In this document: positions 55,451-63,103 of the stretch, one piece after another | Layout: every line of letters starts with the position of its first letter | Position numbering within the stretch: position 1 is the stretch's first letter | Assembly: GCA_913020045.1 (NCBI GenBank) | Contig: CAJWBE010000006.1 | Location: forward strand, 1-64,000 | Length of the DNA: 64,000 nucleotides | From: an uncultured Oleiphilus sp. | GTDB taxonomy: Bacteria; Pseudomonadota; Gammaproteobacteria; Pseudomonadales; Oleiphilaceae | Direction of reading: 5' to 3' | The notes under the pieces: generated by a model | Databases searched by the model: none | What the model was told of the DNA's origin: nothing | What the model saw: only the letters and a program-made list of their open reading frames with translations | Made by a program: the position numbers and the translations under genes

Positions 55451-56275
55451 ATGGAAAAACAAATAGAAGAATTGTGGACGGCAATTCAGAGCCAGGTGGC
55501 TTTATATGGTGGCCAAGTGCTGCTGGCGGTGTTGGCTCTTATTATAGGCTGGTGGATCGTTAACCGTATCAGTGGATGGGCTGACCGCTCGCTCCATAAA
55601 GGGGTGCCAGACGAGACCCTGGCGAAGTTTCTGTCTAGCGGCTTAGAAATAATTCTTAAAGTACTGTTAGTGATTAGTATTGCCTCAATGGTCGGAATCG
55701 AAACCACCTCGTTTGTGGCTGTTGTTGGTGCTGCAGGTTTGGCGGTTGGCTTAGCGTTGCAGGGCAGTTTGTCAAATTTTGCGGGCGGGGTAATGGTTTT
55801 AATCTTTCGACCGATTCAGGTGGGAGACTATGTTTCTGCTCAAGGTTATGAAGGGTCGGTAAAAGATATCGGCATTTTCGTGACGACCTTACTAACGCTG
55901 GATGAGAGGACCATTATTATTCCTAACGGTCCGCTAGCAAATGGGAGCATCGTTAATTACACGCGACATGAAACGCGGGCAGTAGAAATTGCCATCGGCA
56001 TAAGCTATTCGGATGATATCAAGGTGGCGAAAGAAGCAATGGAATCCGTACTAAAAAATGACCCACGCGTTCTTGAAGACAAGCCAAACTTAGTGGGTGT
56101 GTCTAACTTAGGTGATAGCTCGGTCGATTTTCTGGTTCGAGCGTTCGTTAAGAATGAAGATTACTGGGGTTTCTTCTTTGATGCGCGACCTCTGCTTAAA
56201 AGTGCAGTGGAGAATGCAGGCGCTACGATTCCTTTCCCTCAGCGCGATGTGCATTTGTCACAAGAAGCTAGCTAA
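55451..56275 (+). CDS. MscS-family mechanosensitive channel, small type
   Basis: 274 residues. Three membrane helices (about 18-38, 60-80 and the pore helix near 83-112; FVAVVGAAGLAVGLALQGSL) are followed by the MscS beta domain (LIFRPIQVGDYVSAQGYEG, IIIPNGPLANGSIVNY) and the C-terminal alpha/beta vestibule. It is like the E. coli MscS/YbdG size class and protects against hypo-osmotic shock. It differs clearly in sequence from the MscS at 46.7 kb, so the two are not a recent duplicate. It is divergent from the OmpA-family gene. Confidence 0.95.
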   Translation: MEKQIEELWTAIQSQVALYGGQVLLAVLALIIGWWIVNRISGWADRSLHKGVPDETLAKFLSSGLEIILKVLLVISIASMVGIETTSFVAVVGAAGLAVGLALQGSLSNFAGGVMVLIFRPIQVGDYVSAQGYEGSVKDIGIFVTTLLTLDERTIIIPNGPLANGSIVNYTRHETRAVEIAIGISYSDDIKVAKEAMESVLKNDPRVLEDKPNLVGVSNLGDSSVDFLVRAFVKNEDYWGFFFDARPLLKSAVENAGATIPFPQRDVHLSQEAS

Positions 56276-56313
56276 GGTTAGGGGATAGCTAAAGTTAGGA
56301 GATAGTTACAATG

Positions 56314-56348
56314 GAGCCGCGTGATGGAATTGCGTGGCTCTTTTTTTT
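56314..56348 (+). terminator. Intrinsic terminator of the MscS gene
   Basis: GAGCCGCG pairs with CGTGGCTC (one G-T pair) and is followed by eight T residues, 39 bp after the MscS stop. Confidence 0.85.
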
Positions 56349-56356
56349 GCACATAA

Positions 56357-56382
56357 AAAAGCCATCAATATTGATGGCTTTT
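56357..56382. terminator. 26-bp perfect palindrome, bidirectional terminator
   Basis: A perfect self-complementary 26-bp stretch centred on AATATT, with A-run and T-run ends. It lies between the MscS terminator and the minus-strand micro-gene, and would terminate the latter. Confidence 0.75.
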
Positions 56383-56400
56383 AGTTTGAAGTAAGCAAGC

Positions 56401-56508
56401 TTACGACTCCTGTTGGTTCGATCTTATTCCCTTATGAAAGAGAAGAGATGTTAGCGCTAGTCCTGCGGTGGCAATGGCTAGTGATGTAATAAACGGAAAA
56501 CTAATCAT
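56401..56508 (-). CDS. 35-residue single-pass membrane peptide
   Basis: A 36-codon frame from an ATG at 56508, preceded at eight bases by AGGAGGT, a perfect ribosome site. The peptide begins MISFPFITSLAIATAGLALT and has one hydrophobic helix (about 3-23) followed by a basic and polar tail (FHKGIRSNQQES). It follows the 30-residue micro-gene on the same strand by 54 bp and ends just before a bidirectional terminator, so it is a bounded transcription unit. No family is recognised. It may be a small membrane-protein regulator. Confidence 0.7.
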   Translation of the reverse strand: MISFPFITSLAIATAGLALTSLLFHKGIRSNQQES

Positions 56509-56562
56509 AATCTCTACCTCCTGGTAGCGGTTTACTTTGCTGTTCAGCAAGCATTCAAGTAG

Positions 56563-56655
56563 TTAGCTGAAATCGCCTGACTCAAGGTCCAGTTCGATGT
56601 GGTCTAAGTAAAGAAAGGCTTCAATCCATTCATTTAAGGTCGCAATGACGATCAT
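56563..56655 (-). CDS. 30-residue acidic micro-protein
   Basis: A 31-codon frame from an ATG at 56655, with TAGGAG seven bases upstream. It begins MIVIATLNEWIEAFLYLDHI and ends in an acidic tail (ELDLESGDFS); the middle could be an amphipathic or membrane-associated helix. It is divergent from the HxlR regulator and lies beside its putative operators, so its expression is likely HxlR-controlled. No family is recognised. Confidence 0.6.
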   Translation of the reverse strand: MIVIATLNEWIEAFLYLDHIELDLESGDFS

Positions 56656-56703
56656 GGTGACACTCCTAATTACCTAACTAAGGTAAATCAATTTAAAGTT
56701 TAG

Positions 56704-56751
56704 GGTTCCTTAATGGAACCTTGTGATCATTATGGGTTCCAAAATAGAACC
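56704..56751. promoter_or_regulatory. Paired HxlR-type operators
   Basis: Two inverted repeats, GGTTCCTTAATGGAACC (56704-56720) and GGTTCCAAAATAGAACC (56735-56751), share GGTTC-N7-GAACC. Their centres are 31 bp apart, about three helical turns. The second overlaps the -35 position of a TATAAT at 56760-56765 that would serve the HxlR gene, and the first lies on the side of the micro-gene promoter. Confidence 0.7.
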
Positions 56752-56860
56752 TGTCAATATATAATTTACTTACGGTCATTAGAGGCCGCTAGATCTTAAA
56801 ATGTTCGAAATAATGAATTAGTGCGTCTTAATTCAACAATAACAAAGAGAAGGTTGTGAC

Positions 56861-57358
56861 ATGCGTTGGGAAGAAATTGATAGCCAAGTTTGCTCTATCG
56901 CTAGAGCATTAGCGATTTTCGGAGATCGTTGGACCTTGTTGATCATTCGGGATGCGTTTAGGCGTGTTAGGCGCTTTTCTGAGTTCCAGAAGTCATTGGG
57001 TATCACCAAACACCGGCTCTCTGATCGCTTGACTCGCTTGGTTGATAGCGGAATTCTAGAAAAAAGAATGTATGACGAAAAACGGTCGCGTTATGAGTAC
57101 CGATTGACAGCAAAAGGTTTAGACCTCTATCCGGTTCTGATGTCCGTCGTGAACTGGGGCGACAAATGGGTCTGTGATGAAGATGGTTCTCCTGTGGTAT
57201 TTACTCATACGCAGTGCGGTCATACCTGTCATCCAAAAATGGTATGTGATGTCTGTGATGGTGAAATTGTTGCAACTGACATTGAACCTAGTGTCGGGCC
57301 AGGTGTTGCTCAGAAGGTGTCCCGGGGAGATTGGTCTCCCGCAATGGGGGAAAGCTAA
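56861..57358 (+). CDS. HxlR-family regulator with C-terminal zinc-ribbon-like tail
   Basis: 165 residues. The winged-helix core is typical of HxlR (VCSIARALAIFGDRWTLLIIRDAF, FSEFQKSLGITKHRLSDRLTRLVDSGILE, YRLTAKGLDLYPVLMSVV). After residue 110 comes a tail with TQCGHTCHPKMVCDVCDGEI, four Cys and two His that could bind zinc or sense a redox or metal signal. AGAAGG lies before the ATG. It is divergent from the two micro-genes and probably represses or activates them and itself through the paired operators. Confidence 0.9.
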   Translation: MRWEEIDSQVCSIARALAIFGDRWTLLIIRDAFRRVRRFSEFQKSLGITKHRLSDRLTRLVDSGILEKRMYDEKRSRYEYRLTAKGLDLYPVLMSVVNWGDKWVCDEDGSPVVFTHTQCGHTCHPKMVCDVCDGEIVATDIEPSVGPGVAQKVSRGDWSPAMGES

Positions 57359-57370
57359 GAAAATCACTAG

Positions 57371-57391
57371 CGCCTATCTGCCAGATAGGCG
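57371..57391. terminator. Hairpin after the HxlR gene
   Basis: CGCCTATCT and AGATAGGCG form a perfect 9-bp stem with a 3-base loop, 13 bases past the HxlR stop. No T-run follows, so terminator function is uncertain. Confidence 0.4.
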
Positions 57392-57486
57392 TATGAAGTT
57401 GTTTGCATGGCCATCAAAAAACGATAGGCTTACGGCTATTCTTCTAGAACTACTATCTAGAACTACTAAGACGGCGAATTATCTAG

Positions 57487-57894
57487 ATGCGTATATTCCT
57501 TGTTAGTGCTCTTTGTTTCTTTCTTTCGGCATGTGTTTCCACCTACAAACCCGCCGAAGAAGGTGTGGCAGGCTATCGAGATCTTCGTGTGGATAAAACG
57601 ACATTTTATGTCGAGTACACAGAGTCATCTCGAATTGAATGGGATCAACTGAACGCATTTGCATTGAAGCGATGCGCCGAAATCGCAAAAGAGCAGGGCT
57701 ACCGATTTTTTGACGTCATTTCTAAGGATGAAAAAACTGTCTTTTTGAAAAGCGATGTGGATGAGATCGAAATAACCACCATGGGCGTTATGGTCGGCGA
57801 AACGCCTTCGTTTCCCGTTACTCATAAGTACAAAGCGGGCGCTAGGATAGAGGGCCGTCGAGTTACCTACAAAATAAAATTAGCCAAGGAGTGA
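57487..57894 (+). CDS. CC0125/CC1285-like lipoprotein
   Basis: 135 residues. The signal peptide ends in a lipobox (CFFLSACVS, Cys at 16). The mature part resembles the CC0125/CC1285 family (GYRDLRVDKTTFYVEYTESSR, FALKRCAEIAKEQGYRFFDVISK), small periplasmic lipoproteins of unknown function, often near stress or envelope genes. It is 31 bp before the PilZ gene and may start the operon that includes the SCO protein. Confidence 0.8.
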   Translation: MRIFLVSALCFFLSACVSTYKPAEEGVAGYRDLRVDKTTFYVEYTESSRIEWDQLNAFALKRCAEIAKEQGYRFFDVISKDEKTVFLKSDVDEIEITTMGVMVGETPSFPVTHKYKAGARIEGRRVTYKIKLAKE

Positions 57895-57925
57895 GCATCG
57901 TTGAGGTCTAATAAAGGGATATATT

Positions 57926-58324
57926 TTGGAAGCGAGTAAAGGACGTAGGAGGGCAGATCGCTACTCTTGGTTGACGTTTGAAGCCAAGGTACATGTGAAA
58001 CGCTCCTTTTTTGTTAAAGAGTGGATACCTGTTGTACCGTTTGATTTCAGTCGGTTTGGGTTAGGCATTCAAACGGATGAGTCTTTTGAAATTGGTGAAG
58101 AGGTCCAGCTAACGCTTGAACTTGAGAATGAAGACTTAGATGTCTCTATTCCAGTCGTTAAGGGGATCGTCCGGTATAAGTCTAAAATTCATAGTCGCTT
58201 CGATTATGGGGTCGAATTTATTTTTGCTTCTAAGTTGAGTCGTCATGAAATGGACGATGACTTAATTCGTATTGAGCGAGCTTTGCAGTATTTTGAAAGT
58301 TCTCGGTCGGCAGATGGCGCTTAA
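57926..58324 (+). CDS. PilZ-domain protein
   Basis: 132 residues from a TTG at 57926 with AAAGGGA upstream. The c-di-GMP motifs are visible: R8-x3-R12 in GRRRADRYSW and DFSRFGLGIQ, which fits (D/N)xSxxG. It is a single-domain PilZ protein likely to respond to cyclic di-GMP. It overlaps the next gene by 11 bp. Whether it functionally connects to the SCO protein in the same operon is unknown. Confidence 0.8.
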   Translation: MEASKGRRRADRYSWLTFEAKVHVKRSFFVKEWIPVVPFDFSRFGLGIQTDESFEIGEEVQLTLELENEDLDVSIPVVKGIVRYKSKIHSRFDYGVEFIFASKLSRHEMDDDLIRIERALQYFESSRSADGA

Positions 58325-58829
58325 GCAGCTCTGCTATATTGTTCTCCCGCTAGTTGTGTTGCTGTTGGTGCTGCTCGCAGATAAATGGCTCCCTTTAGAC
58401 GGTTCATCTGCCTTTGTTGCCGAGCCCGATCACGTCATTAGTGTTGACTGTGATATCGGTCATAACGCGTGCCCGATACGTCTCGGGGATATAAAAATGA
58501 CGCTTTCACTGACTCCTGACGGTTTACCCGCTCTTATTCCGCTTCGATTGGCGGTATCGGATTCGTCTATCGCTGTCCAAGAGGCAGAATCTTGGTTGGT
58601 TTGGTTTGAAGGCCGCGATATGGAAATGGGTGTTCATCAGTTGCTGCCTGAGCCCAGTGGCTTGCCCGTATCCAAAGATGCTAGTCGCTCGAATAATGCC
58701 GTTGTGTTTTCGGGTATTATTCCCATCTGCAGCGTTGATAGTGCAATGACTTGGTTGTTAAATGTGCAGTTCGTTTGGCGCGCCAAGTTATACCGTTTTA
58801 TGCTGCCTGCTTCTGCGCGAACGCACTAA
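58314..58829 (+). CDS. Putative copper-handling membrane-anchored protein
   Basis: 171 residues from the ATG at 58314, which overlaps the PilZ stop. One N-terminal hydrophobic anchor (about 5-22; LCYIVLPLVVLLLVLL) leads into a periplasmic domain with CDIGHNACPIRLG and a Met/His stretch (GRDMEMGVHQLLPE), plus a Cys in GIIPICSVD. Met, His and Cys clusters of this kind often bind copper. It is immediately upstream of an SCO protein, which supports a cytochrome-oxidase assembly role; the family name is not known to me. Confidence 0.7.
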   Translation: MALKQLCYIVLPLVVLLLVLLADKWLPLDGSSAFVAEPDHVISVDCDIGHNACPIRLGDIKMTLSLTPDGLPALIPLRLAVSDSSIAVQEAESWLVWFEGRDMEMGVHQLLPEPSGLPVSKDASRSNNAVVFSGIIPICSVDSAMTWLLNVQFVWRAKLYRFMLPASARTH

Positions 58830-58847
58830 CTTATATTGGTATGGATT

Positions 58848-59432
58848 ATGAAACCTAGATTTTTGTTTGTGATTTTTTTGGCTTGCGTTGTGGCGGGCAC
58901 AATTAGTTATCAGTCACTCAGCCAAAACGCGCCAGAGAAAGATATTAAAGCGAGTTATCTTGAAGGTGGTCCATTTACGTTAGCGAGTGCTGAAGGTAGC
59001 AGGACCCTATCAGAGTTTAGTGGCCGTCCCGTGGTATTGTATTTTGGATATACATACTGCCCTGATATTTGCCCATTAGGTTTGAGTGTTATTCGAGACG
59101 CCATGGAGGCCCTTCCAGCAGGTACTATTAAACCTACACCTTTGTTTGTGACACTTGATCCTGCGCGGGATACAACTGAGCATTTGAAAGAGTACTTAGC
59201 GTTTTTCTCTCCAGAGTTTGTTGGGCTAACCGGCTCGCTTGAACAGATAAAAGAGGTGGCCGACCGTTATGGAACCTATTTTATGGCGGGACAACCTGGT
59301 GCAAAAGGGGGATATACCGTAGATCATACCGGCTATTTTTACCTCTTGGATAAAAGAGGCGAACTGATGCGTGTTTTAGATCACAATACGACGGCACAAG
59401 CACTGGCTTTGGAACTTGAGAAGCTCCTATAA
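58848..59432 (+). CDS. SCO1/SenC-family protein
   Basis: 194 residues from the ATG at 58848. An N-terminal membrane anchor (about 3-21) is followed by a thioredoxin fold with the copper-binding C71-x3-C75 in YTYCPDICPLG and His160 in YTVDHTGYF. SCO proteins deliver copper to cytochrome c oxidase CuA or act as thiol-disulphide factors. All three ligands are kept, so a copper role is likely. It follows the putative copper-handling protein by 18 bp. Confidence 0.95.
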   Translation: MKPRFLFVIFLACVVAGTISYQSLSQNAPEKDIKASYLEGGPFTLASAEGSRTLSEFSGRPVVLYFGYTYCPDICPLGLSVIRDAMEALPAGTIKPTPLFVTLDPARDTTEHLKEYLAFFSPEFVGLTGSLEQIKEVADRYGTYFMAGQPGAKGGYTVDHTGYFYLLDKRGELMRVLDHNTTAQALALELEKLL

Positions 59433-59486
59433 TAGAGGGGCAAGAATTTATTAAAATAACAATAATTGCCGCTCAAGGACTTCATT

Positions 59487-59795
59487 TTGGACCACAATTC
59501 AGATTACGCATCAGGACTCAAAGATGTTCTGATTCGAAAAATCAACAAAACAGAGCAGAGTCTATACGGTTTAAAGTTGGACTATTGTCGGTTTGTGTTT
59601 GGGTTATCTCATCGTTCGAAAGTCAGTTACGACCAAGTGGTTTATCAGGTGCGTTCTGTTGACTTAGACTCCATGATACGACAAGACGACGGGGGCTGGA
59701 CTAAGCCTAACGTGACTGCCGTTCGCTGCAGTCATAATCAAGCCGTTTTGAATTCGGAGCCTGTTGAGTTAGGGCAGCACTGGGATATCGCCTAA
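59487..59795 (+). CDS. Hypothetical protein of about 102 residues
   Basis: The start is taken as the TTG at 59487 because AAGGA lies seven bases before it; a TTG at 59466 is possible. The protein is soluble with no signal peptide, beginning LDHNSDYASGLKDVLIRKIN, with a hydrophobic middle (LYGLKLDYCRFVFGLSHRS) and a YDQVVYQVRSVDLDSM strand pair. No family is recognised. It is 54 bp after the SCO gene and convergent with the CheW-CZB gene. Confidence 0.6.
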   Translation: MDHNSDYASGLKDVLIRKINKTEQSLYGLKLDYCRFVFGLSHRSKVSYDQVVYQVRSVDLDSMIRQDDGGWTKPNVTAVRCSHNQAVLNSEPVELGQHWDIA

Positions 59796-59832
59796 GCCAC
59801 ATTTCTATCTAATGATGAGCCTGCATCGTTTC

Positions 59833-60660
59833 TTAGTGGGCATCTGTGCGGCAATTGATTAGCATCAATGGCGCCTCGTCACCATTGCGTAAATACCCTT
59901 CTACTTTAAAGTCCTCGTTTTTCTTTTTCATGACACCTTCCGTCGAATCATCATGACTAAAACTCGACTGCTGGTAGGTAACAATGTCGTTGATATTATC
60001 TAGCCGCAATGCAGTTATTTTTCCGCCTTGGTGTTCTACAAAAAGAATAATTGGCCTGACGCTATTGATCGCTCGTTCTTTCGCCAGATGGAATAGTAGT
60101 ATTAAGTCTGACAAAGTGGTTGCGCGTTCGATTTGCAGTATTTTTTTTGCCTGCTCAGGGTCTGTTTTTATTTTATCGAGTATGCCTTTCGCAATGCCAT
60201 GAAGTTTTCTATGGGGTTCGTCGAAACGTACCATAACCTCTTTTAGTTCCTCATTCTCAGTCGAAAAATGTTTGTACCATTTTCCAAAGTCGCATTGAGT
60301 CGGGTCCAATGCTTTGGTGAATGGCGTGCCGTTTTCCACGGAGTCTTCAAGAGCCTCTAACCAGGCAACGTGCTGCTTTTCCATTGTGTCGAGTGTGGCA
60401 ACAAACTGCTGCATCGCTTGTTGATGGTTCTCAGAACCAATAAGACGGTTGAAATCATATAGCTGAACGGTGTCATTTTGATAGGTAATGACTTCGTGAT
60501 TGAATTGGTCAAGTTCATTCAGTTTGATATTTCGCTCGACGTCTTTTTCAATGTAAAGCACTTGGTCTAGCGGGATGGCGAATGATGCGTCCGTGGTTGA
60601 GAAAGTAATGACCGAGATAATGCCGTCTTTAAAAAGCGTATCAATCGTTGCGCTTGCCAT
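59833..60660 (-). CDS. CheW-like protein with an inserted CZB zinc-binding domain
   Basis: 275 residues from the ATG at 60660. The first 75 residues (VITFSTTDASFAIPLDQVLYIE, VQLYDFNRLIG) and the last 75 (IILFVEHQGGKITALRLDNINDIV) are the two halves of a CheW-type domain. Between them lies a helical CZB domain with H97, C123 (in TQCDFGKWYKHF), H150 and H154 (DEPHRKLHGIA), the usual His/Cys set of zinc sensors. It could couple zinc or redox state to the CheA array. The chemoreceptor at 6.3 kb has no CZB. Not adjacent to other chemotaxis genes. Confidence 0.85.
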   Translation of the reverse strand: MASATIDTLFKDGIISVITFSTTDASFAIPLDQVLYIEKDVERNIKLNELDQFNHEVITYQNDTVQLYDFNRLIGSENHQQAMQQFVATLDTMEKQHVAWLEALEDSVENGTPFTKALDPTQCDFGKWYKHFSTENEELKEVMVRFDEPHRKLHGIAKGILDKIKTDPEQAKKILQIERATTLSDLILLFHLAKERAINSVRPIILFVEHQGGKITALRLDNINDIVTYQQSSFSHDDSTEGVMKKKNEDFKVEGYLRNGDEAPLMLINCRTDAH

Positions 60661-60878
60661 GCTGAATAGTGCCTCTAAGTGCTTCAACTAATTATGTTAG
60701 CTCTCAGTGTATTGTGCTTTGAGAGTGTTATTTCTGAAGTATAGTTCGGCTTTTATAATGTGCAGCATGTTTAGATGCTTGCAGAGGAGTCGCGTTTGCC
60801 TTTAGGCGGTTGGGTTTGCACTGGGAGAGATCGATTGGCTGAAGGGCGCAAGGGGCTGCATCGATAGTCTTTACAGAC

Positions 60879-61745
60879 TTACTTTGGTGTTGATATTGCT
60901 CGGCGCATAGCAAGGCGAGACTCAAGTTTTCGTTCTGCTTTATTCATGGATGCATAAGGGTTTTTCATTTGCCACACGCCACTTGCTGTCGCAAGGGCAA
61001 TGCCTCGGCGACCGAGTTCAGGTAACTTCTTTCTGAGGAAGTCGATTGTTACACGGTGAGGGTGTCCTATGGCGACCGCGCTGCCTTTGCGGCGGGCGAT
61101 TTCGATGAGTGATCTAAATTGCTTTCGTAGAAATGGCGTCGTTTGTTCATGGTCTAGAAATACATCCCTCGCTAGAGTAGGAATGCCGTGCTTTCTAGCG
61201 GCTTTAGCGGCGACGGAGGCTGCGCTAGTTCGGCTATCGACAAAAAAATACGGAGTGTCTTGCAAGGACTCCATCACCCAGCGCATTTGTGTGGAGCGAG
61301 CAGTTAACAGGCTACCCATGTGGTTATTTAGGCCAACAACGTTTGGGATGGCGTTTAGACTTTCGCGTAAGGAGTTTTTTAATTCGCTTTCTGACATTGA
61401 TGCGGTCAGCGCACCATGACCTAAAGAAATACCTAAGGTGTTTTCCATTGGGACATGCAGCATTATTTCTTTCTGCTCTGCTGCAGCAATGTCCGCAAGT
61501 GTTTGGCTATGCTTTCGTCCGGGTAAAAAGGAAAGCGTCAGCGGGTAAGGCATCGTCGCGAGCTCATACCCTTGCTGAAAACTATGCCCGATATCATCGA
61601 TAATGATGGCAATCGTTGGCTGATTGCTTGATGCGGCAAAAGCAGATGAGCTAAGGAATGCGAGCAACAAATACAAAGCCAGAAAATTAGCTGAGTTTGT
61701 ATTCATTGAGCCAAAACTCATTATTTTTTTTTGGTTATTTTTCAT
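60879..61745 (-). CDS. Divergent polysaccharide deacetylase (YibQ-like)
   Basis: 288 residues with an N-terminal export signal (about 18-37; LALYLLLAFLSSSAFAASS). The deacetylase-like barrel starts with IAIIIDDIGHSFQQGYELA, and LHVPMENT, LNNHMGSLLTARSTQMRW and VAIGHPHRVTIDFLR carry the conserved His and Asp positions. Members are periplasmic and thought to act on the peptidoglycan or outer polysaccharide; activity is unproven. It overlaps the S41 protease by 11 bp, a standard envC-ctp-yibQ order. Confidence 0.9.
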   Translation of the reverse strand: MKNNQKKIMSFGSMNTNSANFLALYLLLAFLSSSAFAASSNQPTIAIIIDDIGHSFQQGYELATMPYPLTLSFLPGRKHSQTLADIAAAEQKEIMLHVPMENTLGISLGHGALTASMSESELKNSLRESLNAIPNVVGLNNHMGSLLTARSTQMRWVMESLQDTPYFFVDSRTSAASVAAKAARKHGIPTLARDVFLDHEQTTPFLRKQFRSLIEIARRKGSAVAIGHPHRVTIDFLRKKLPELGRRGIALATASGVWQMKNPYASMNKAERKLESRLAMRRAISTPK

Positions 61746-63084
61746 GCTTTATTTTGAGGATATCAATTGCTTTCAACAAATTAAGAGCCTCTTGAAGCTG
61801 AAAGTCTTGTGCAAGCATATTGCGTCGTTTTGCTTCATCCGAGTCGAGGTCTTCTTCGTCTAACTCTTGTGAGTTACCGTTGCCATTGCTTAGGTGGCCT
61901 GCAAGGTCGGATTCTCGATAAGTTCGTTTCGTTTTCTCTTCGCTTAGTTTCGCGCGATTCACTTCAATGTCTGGGTCGATACCCTGCGCTTGGATTGAGC
62001 GGCCATTAGGTGTGAAGTAGCGAGCGGTCGTTAACTTAAGCCCATACTCTTCTCCTAAGGACAGCACATTTTGCACAGAACCTTTACCAAAGCTGCGTGT
62101 TCCCATAATCACGGCTCTATCATGATCTTGCAGTGCGCCGGCAAGAATTTCAGAGGCAGAAGCCGAACCTCCGTCGATTAATACTACGATTGGCATGCCG
62201 TCTGTGGCATCCCCAGGCGTCGCGCTATAGCTTAGTTCTGCTACCGTTGATCTACCTTCGGTATAAACGATTAAGCCTTCTTCCAGCATTTGGTCTGCGA
62301 CCTTAACCGCAGCTTGCAGCACGCCGCCGGGGTTGTTTCGCAAGTCAATGATTAGGCCGGTGAGCTTGTCTGCATTTTCACGCAAGGTTTCAAGACCTTT
62401 GGCGAAGTCTTCTCCGGTTTGTGCTTGGAACTGTGTGATTCTAAGGTAGCCATAAGACTCATCTAAGTTAAGCGTTTTGACACTGGTTACTTTGATCACA
62501 TCACGGGTTAGGATTTTTTCAATCGGCTCTCTTTCTTTTGCGCGCAGAATAGTAAGTTTGATAGGTTTGCCAATTTCACCGCGCATCATGTCAACGGCTT
62601 GATTAAGGCTCAGACCTTTTACCGGTGTATCATCTAGTTGAATGATTAAGTCACCCGCTTCTACGCCCGCTTTAGCGGCAGGGGTATCGTCGATCGGCGC
62701 AATGACTTTTACGAACCCATTCTCCATGCCTACTTCTATTCCCAGGCCGCCGAAGCTGCCTGAGGTATTTTCTTTTAGGTCAGTAAACGCGCTAGGTTCG
62801 AGATACGCTGAGTGCGGGTCAAGCCCTGACAACATGCCGCGAATAGCATAGTTTAGTAGCGTAACGTCATCGATTTCTTCGACATAGTCTTGCTTTATTT
62901 TCCCAAAGACGTCCGAAAACTTACGTAATGACTCCAGAGGAAGGGGCTTTGGCTCGGTGTAAGTCTCCAGAGCTGCCGTATCGGGCTGTTCGGCAGGGGC
63001 TGTTTTTTCCGCGTCGTCGGCCATGATGTTTTGGCAAACTAAAAAGGTGCTGAGCGCAGCGCCTAGTAACAATTTTGAATTCAT
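61735..63084 (-). CDS. S41-family C-terminal processing protease
   Basis: 449 residues with a signal peptide (LLLGAALSTFLVCQNIMADD). A PDZ domain (FGGLGIEVGMENGFVKVIAP, AGVEAGDLIIQLDDTPVKG, about 110-195) precedes the protease domain with the catalytic Ser in DGGSASASEILAGALQD and Lys in TRSFGKGSVQNV. The C-terminal tail (about 390-449) is charged and polar. It trims periplasmic proteins at their C-termini, typically wall hydrolases in the envC neighbourhood. Confidence 0.96.
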   Translation of the reverse strand: MNSKLLLGAALSTFLVCQNIMADDAEKTAPAEQPDTAALETYTEPKPLPLESLRKFSDVFGKIKQDYVEEIDDVTLLNYAIRGMLSGLDPHSAYLEPSAFTDLKENTSGSFGGLGIEVGMENGFVKVIAPIDDTPAAKAGVEAGDLIIQLDDTPVKGLSLNQAVDMMRGEIGKPIKLTILRAKEREPIEKILTRDVIKVTSVKTLNLDESYGYLRITQFQAQTGEDFAKGLETLRENADKLTGLIIDLRNNPGGVLQAAVKVADQMLEEGLIVYTEGRSTVAELSYSATPGDATDGMPIVVLIDGGSASASEILAGALQDHDRAVIMGTRSFGKGSVQNVLSLGEEYGLKLTTARYFTPNGRSIQAQGIDPDIEVNRAKLSEEKTKRTYRESDLAGHLSNGNGNSQELDEEDLDSDEAKRRNMLAQDFQLQEALNLLKAIDILKIKHEK

Positions 63085-63103
63085 TGAGTTGGGTTCCCGA
63101 GAT

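Noticed and set aside
57442-57470. Twin CTAGAACTACTA repeats near the lipoprotein start
   Set aside because: A short direct repeat without symmetry or clear link to a promoter; too weak to call.
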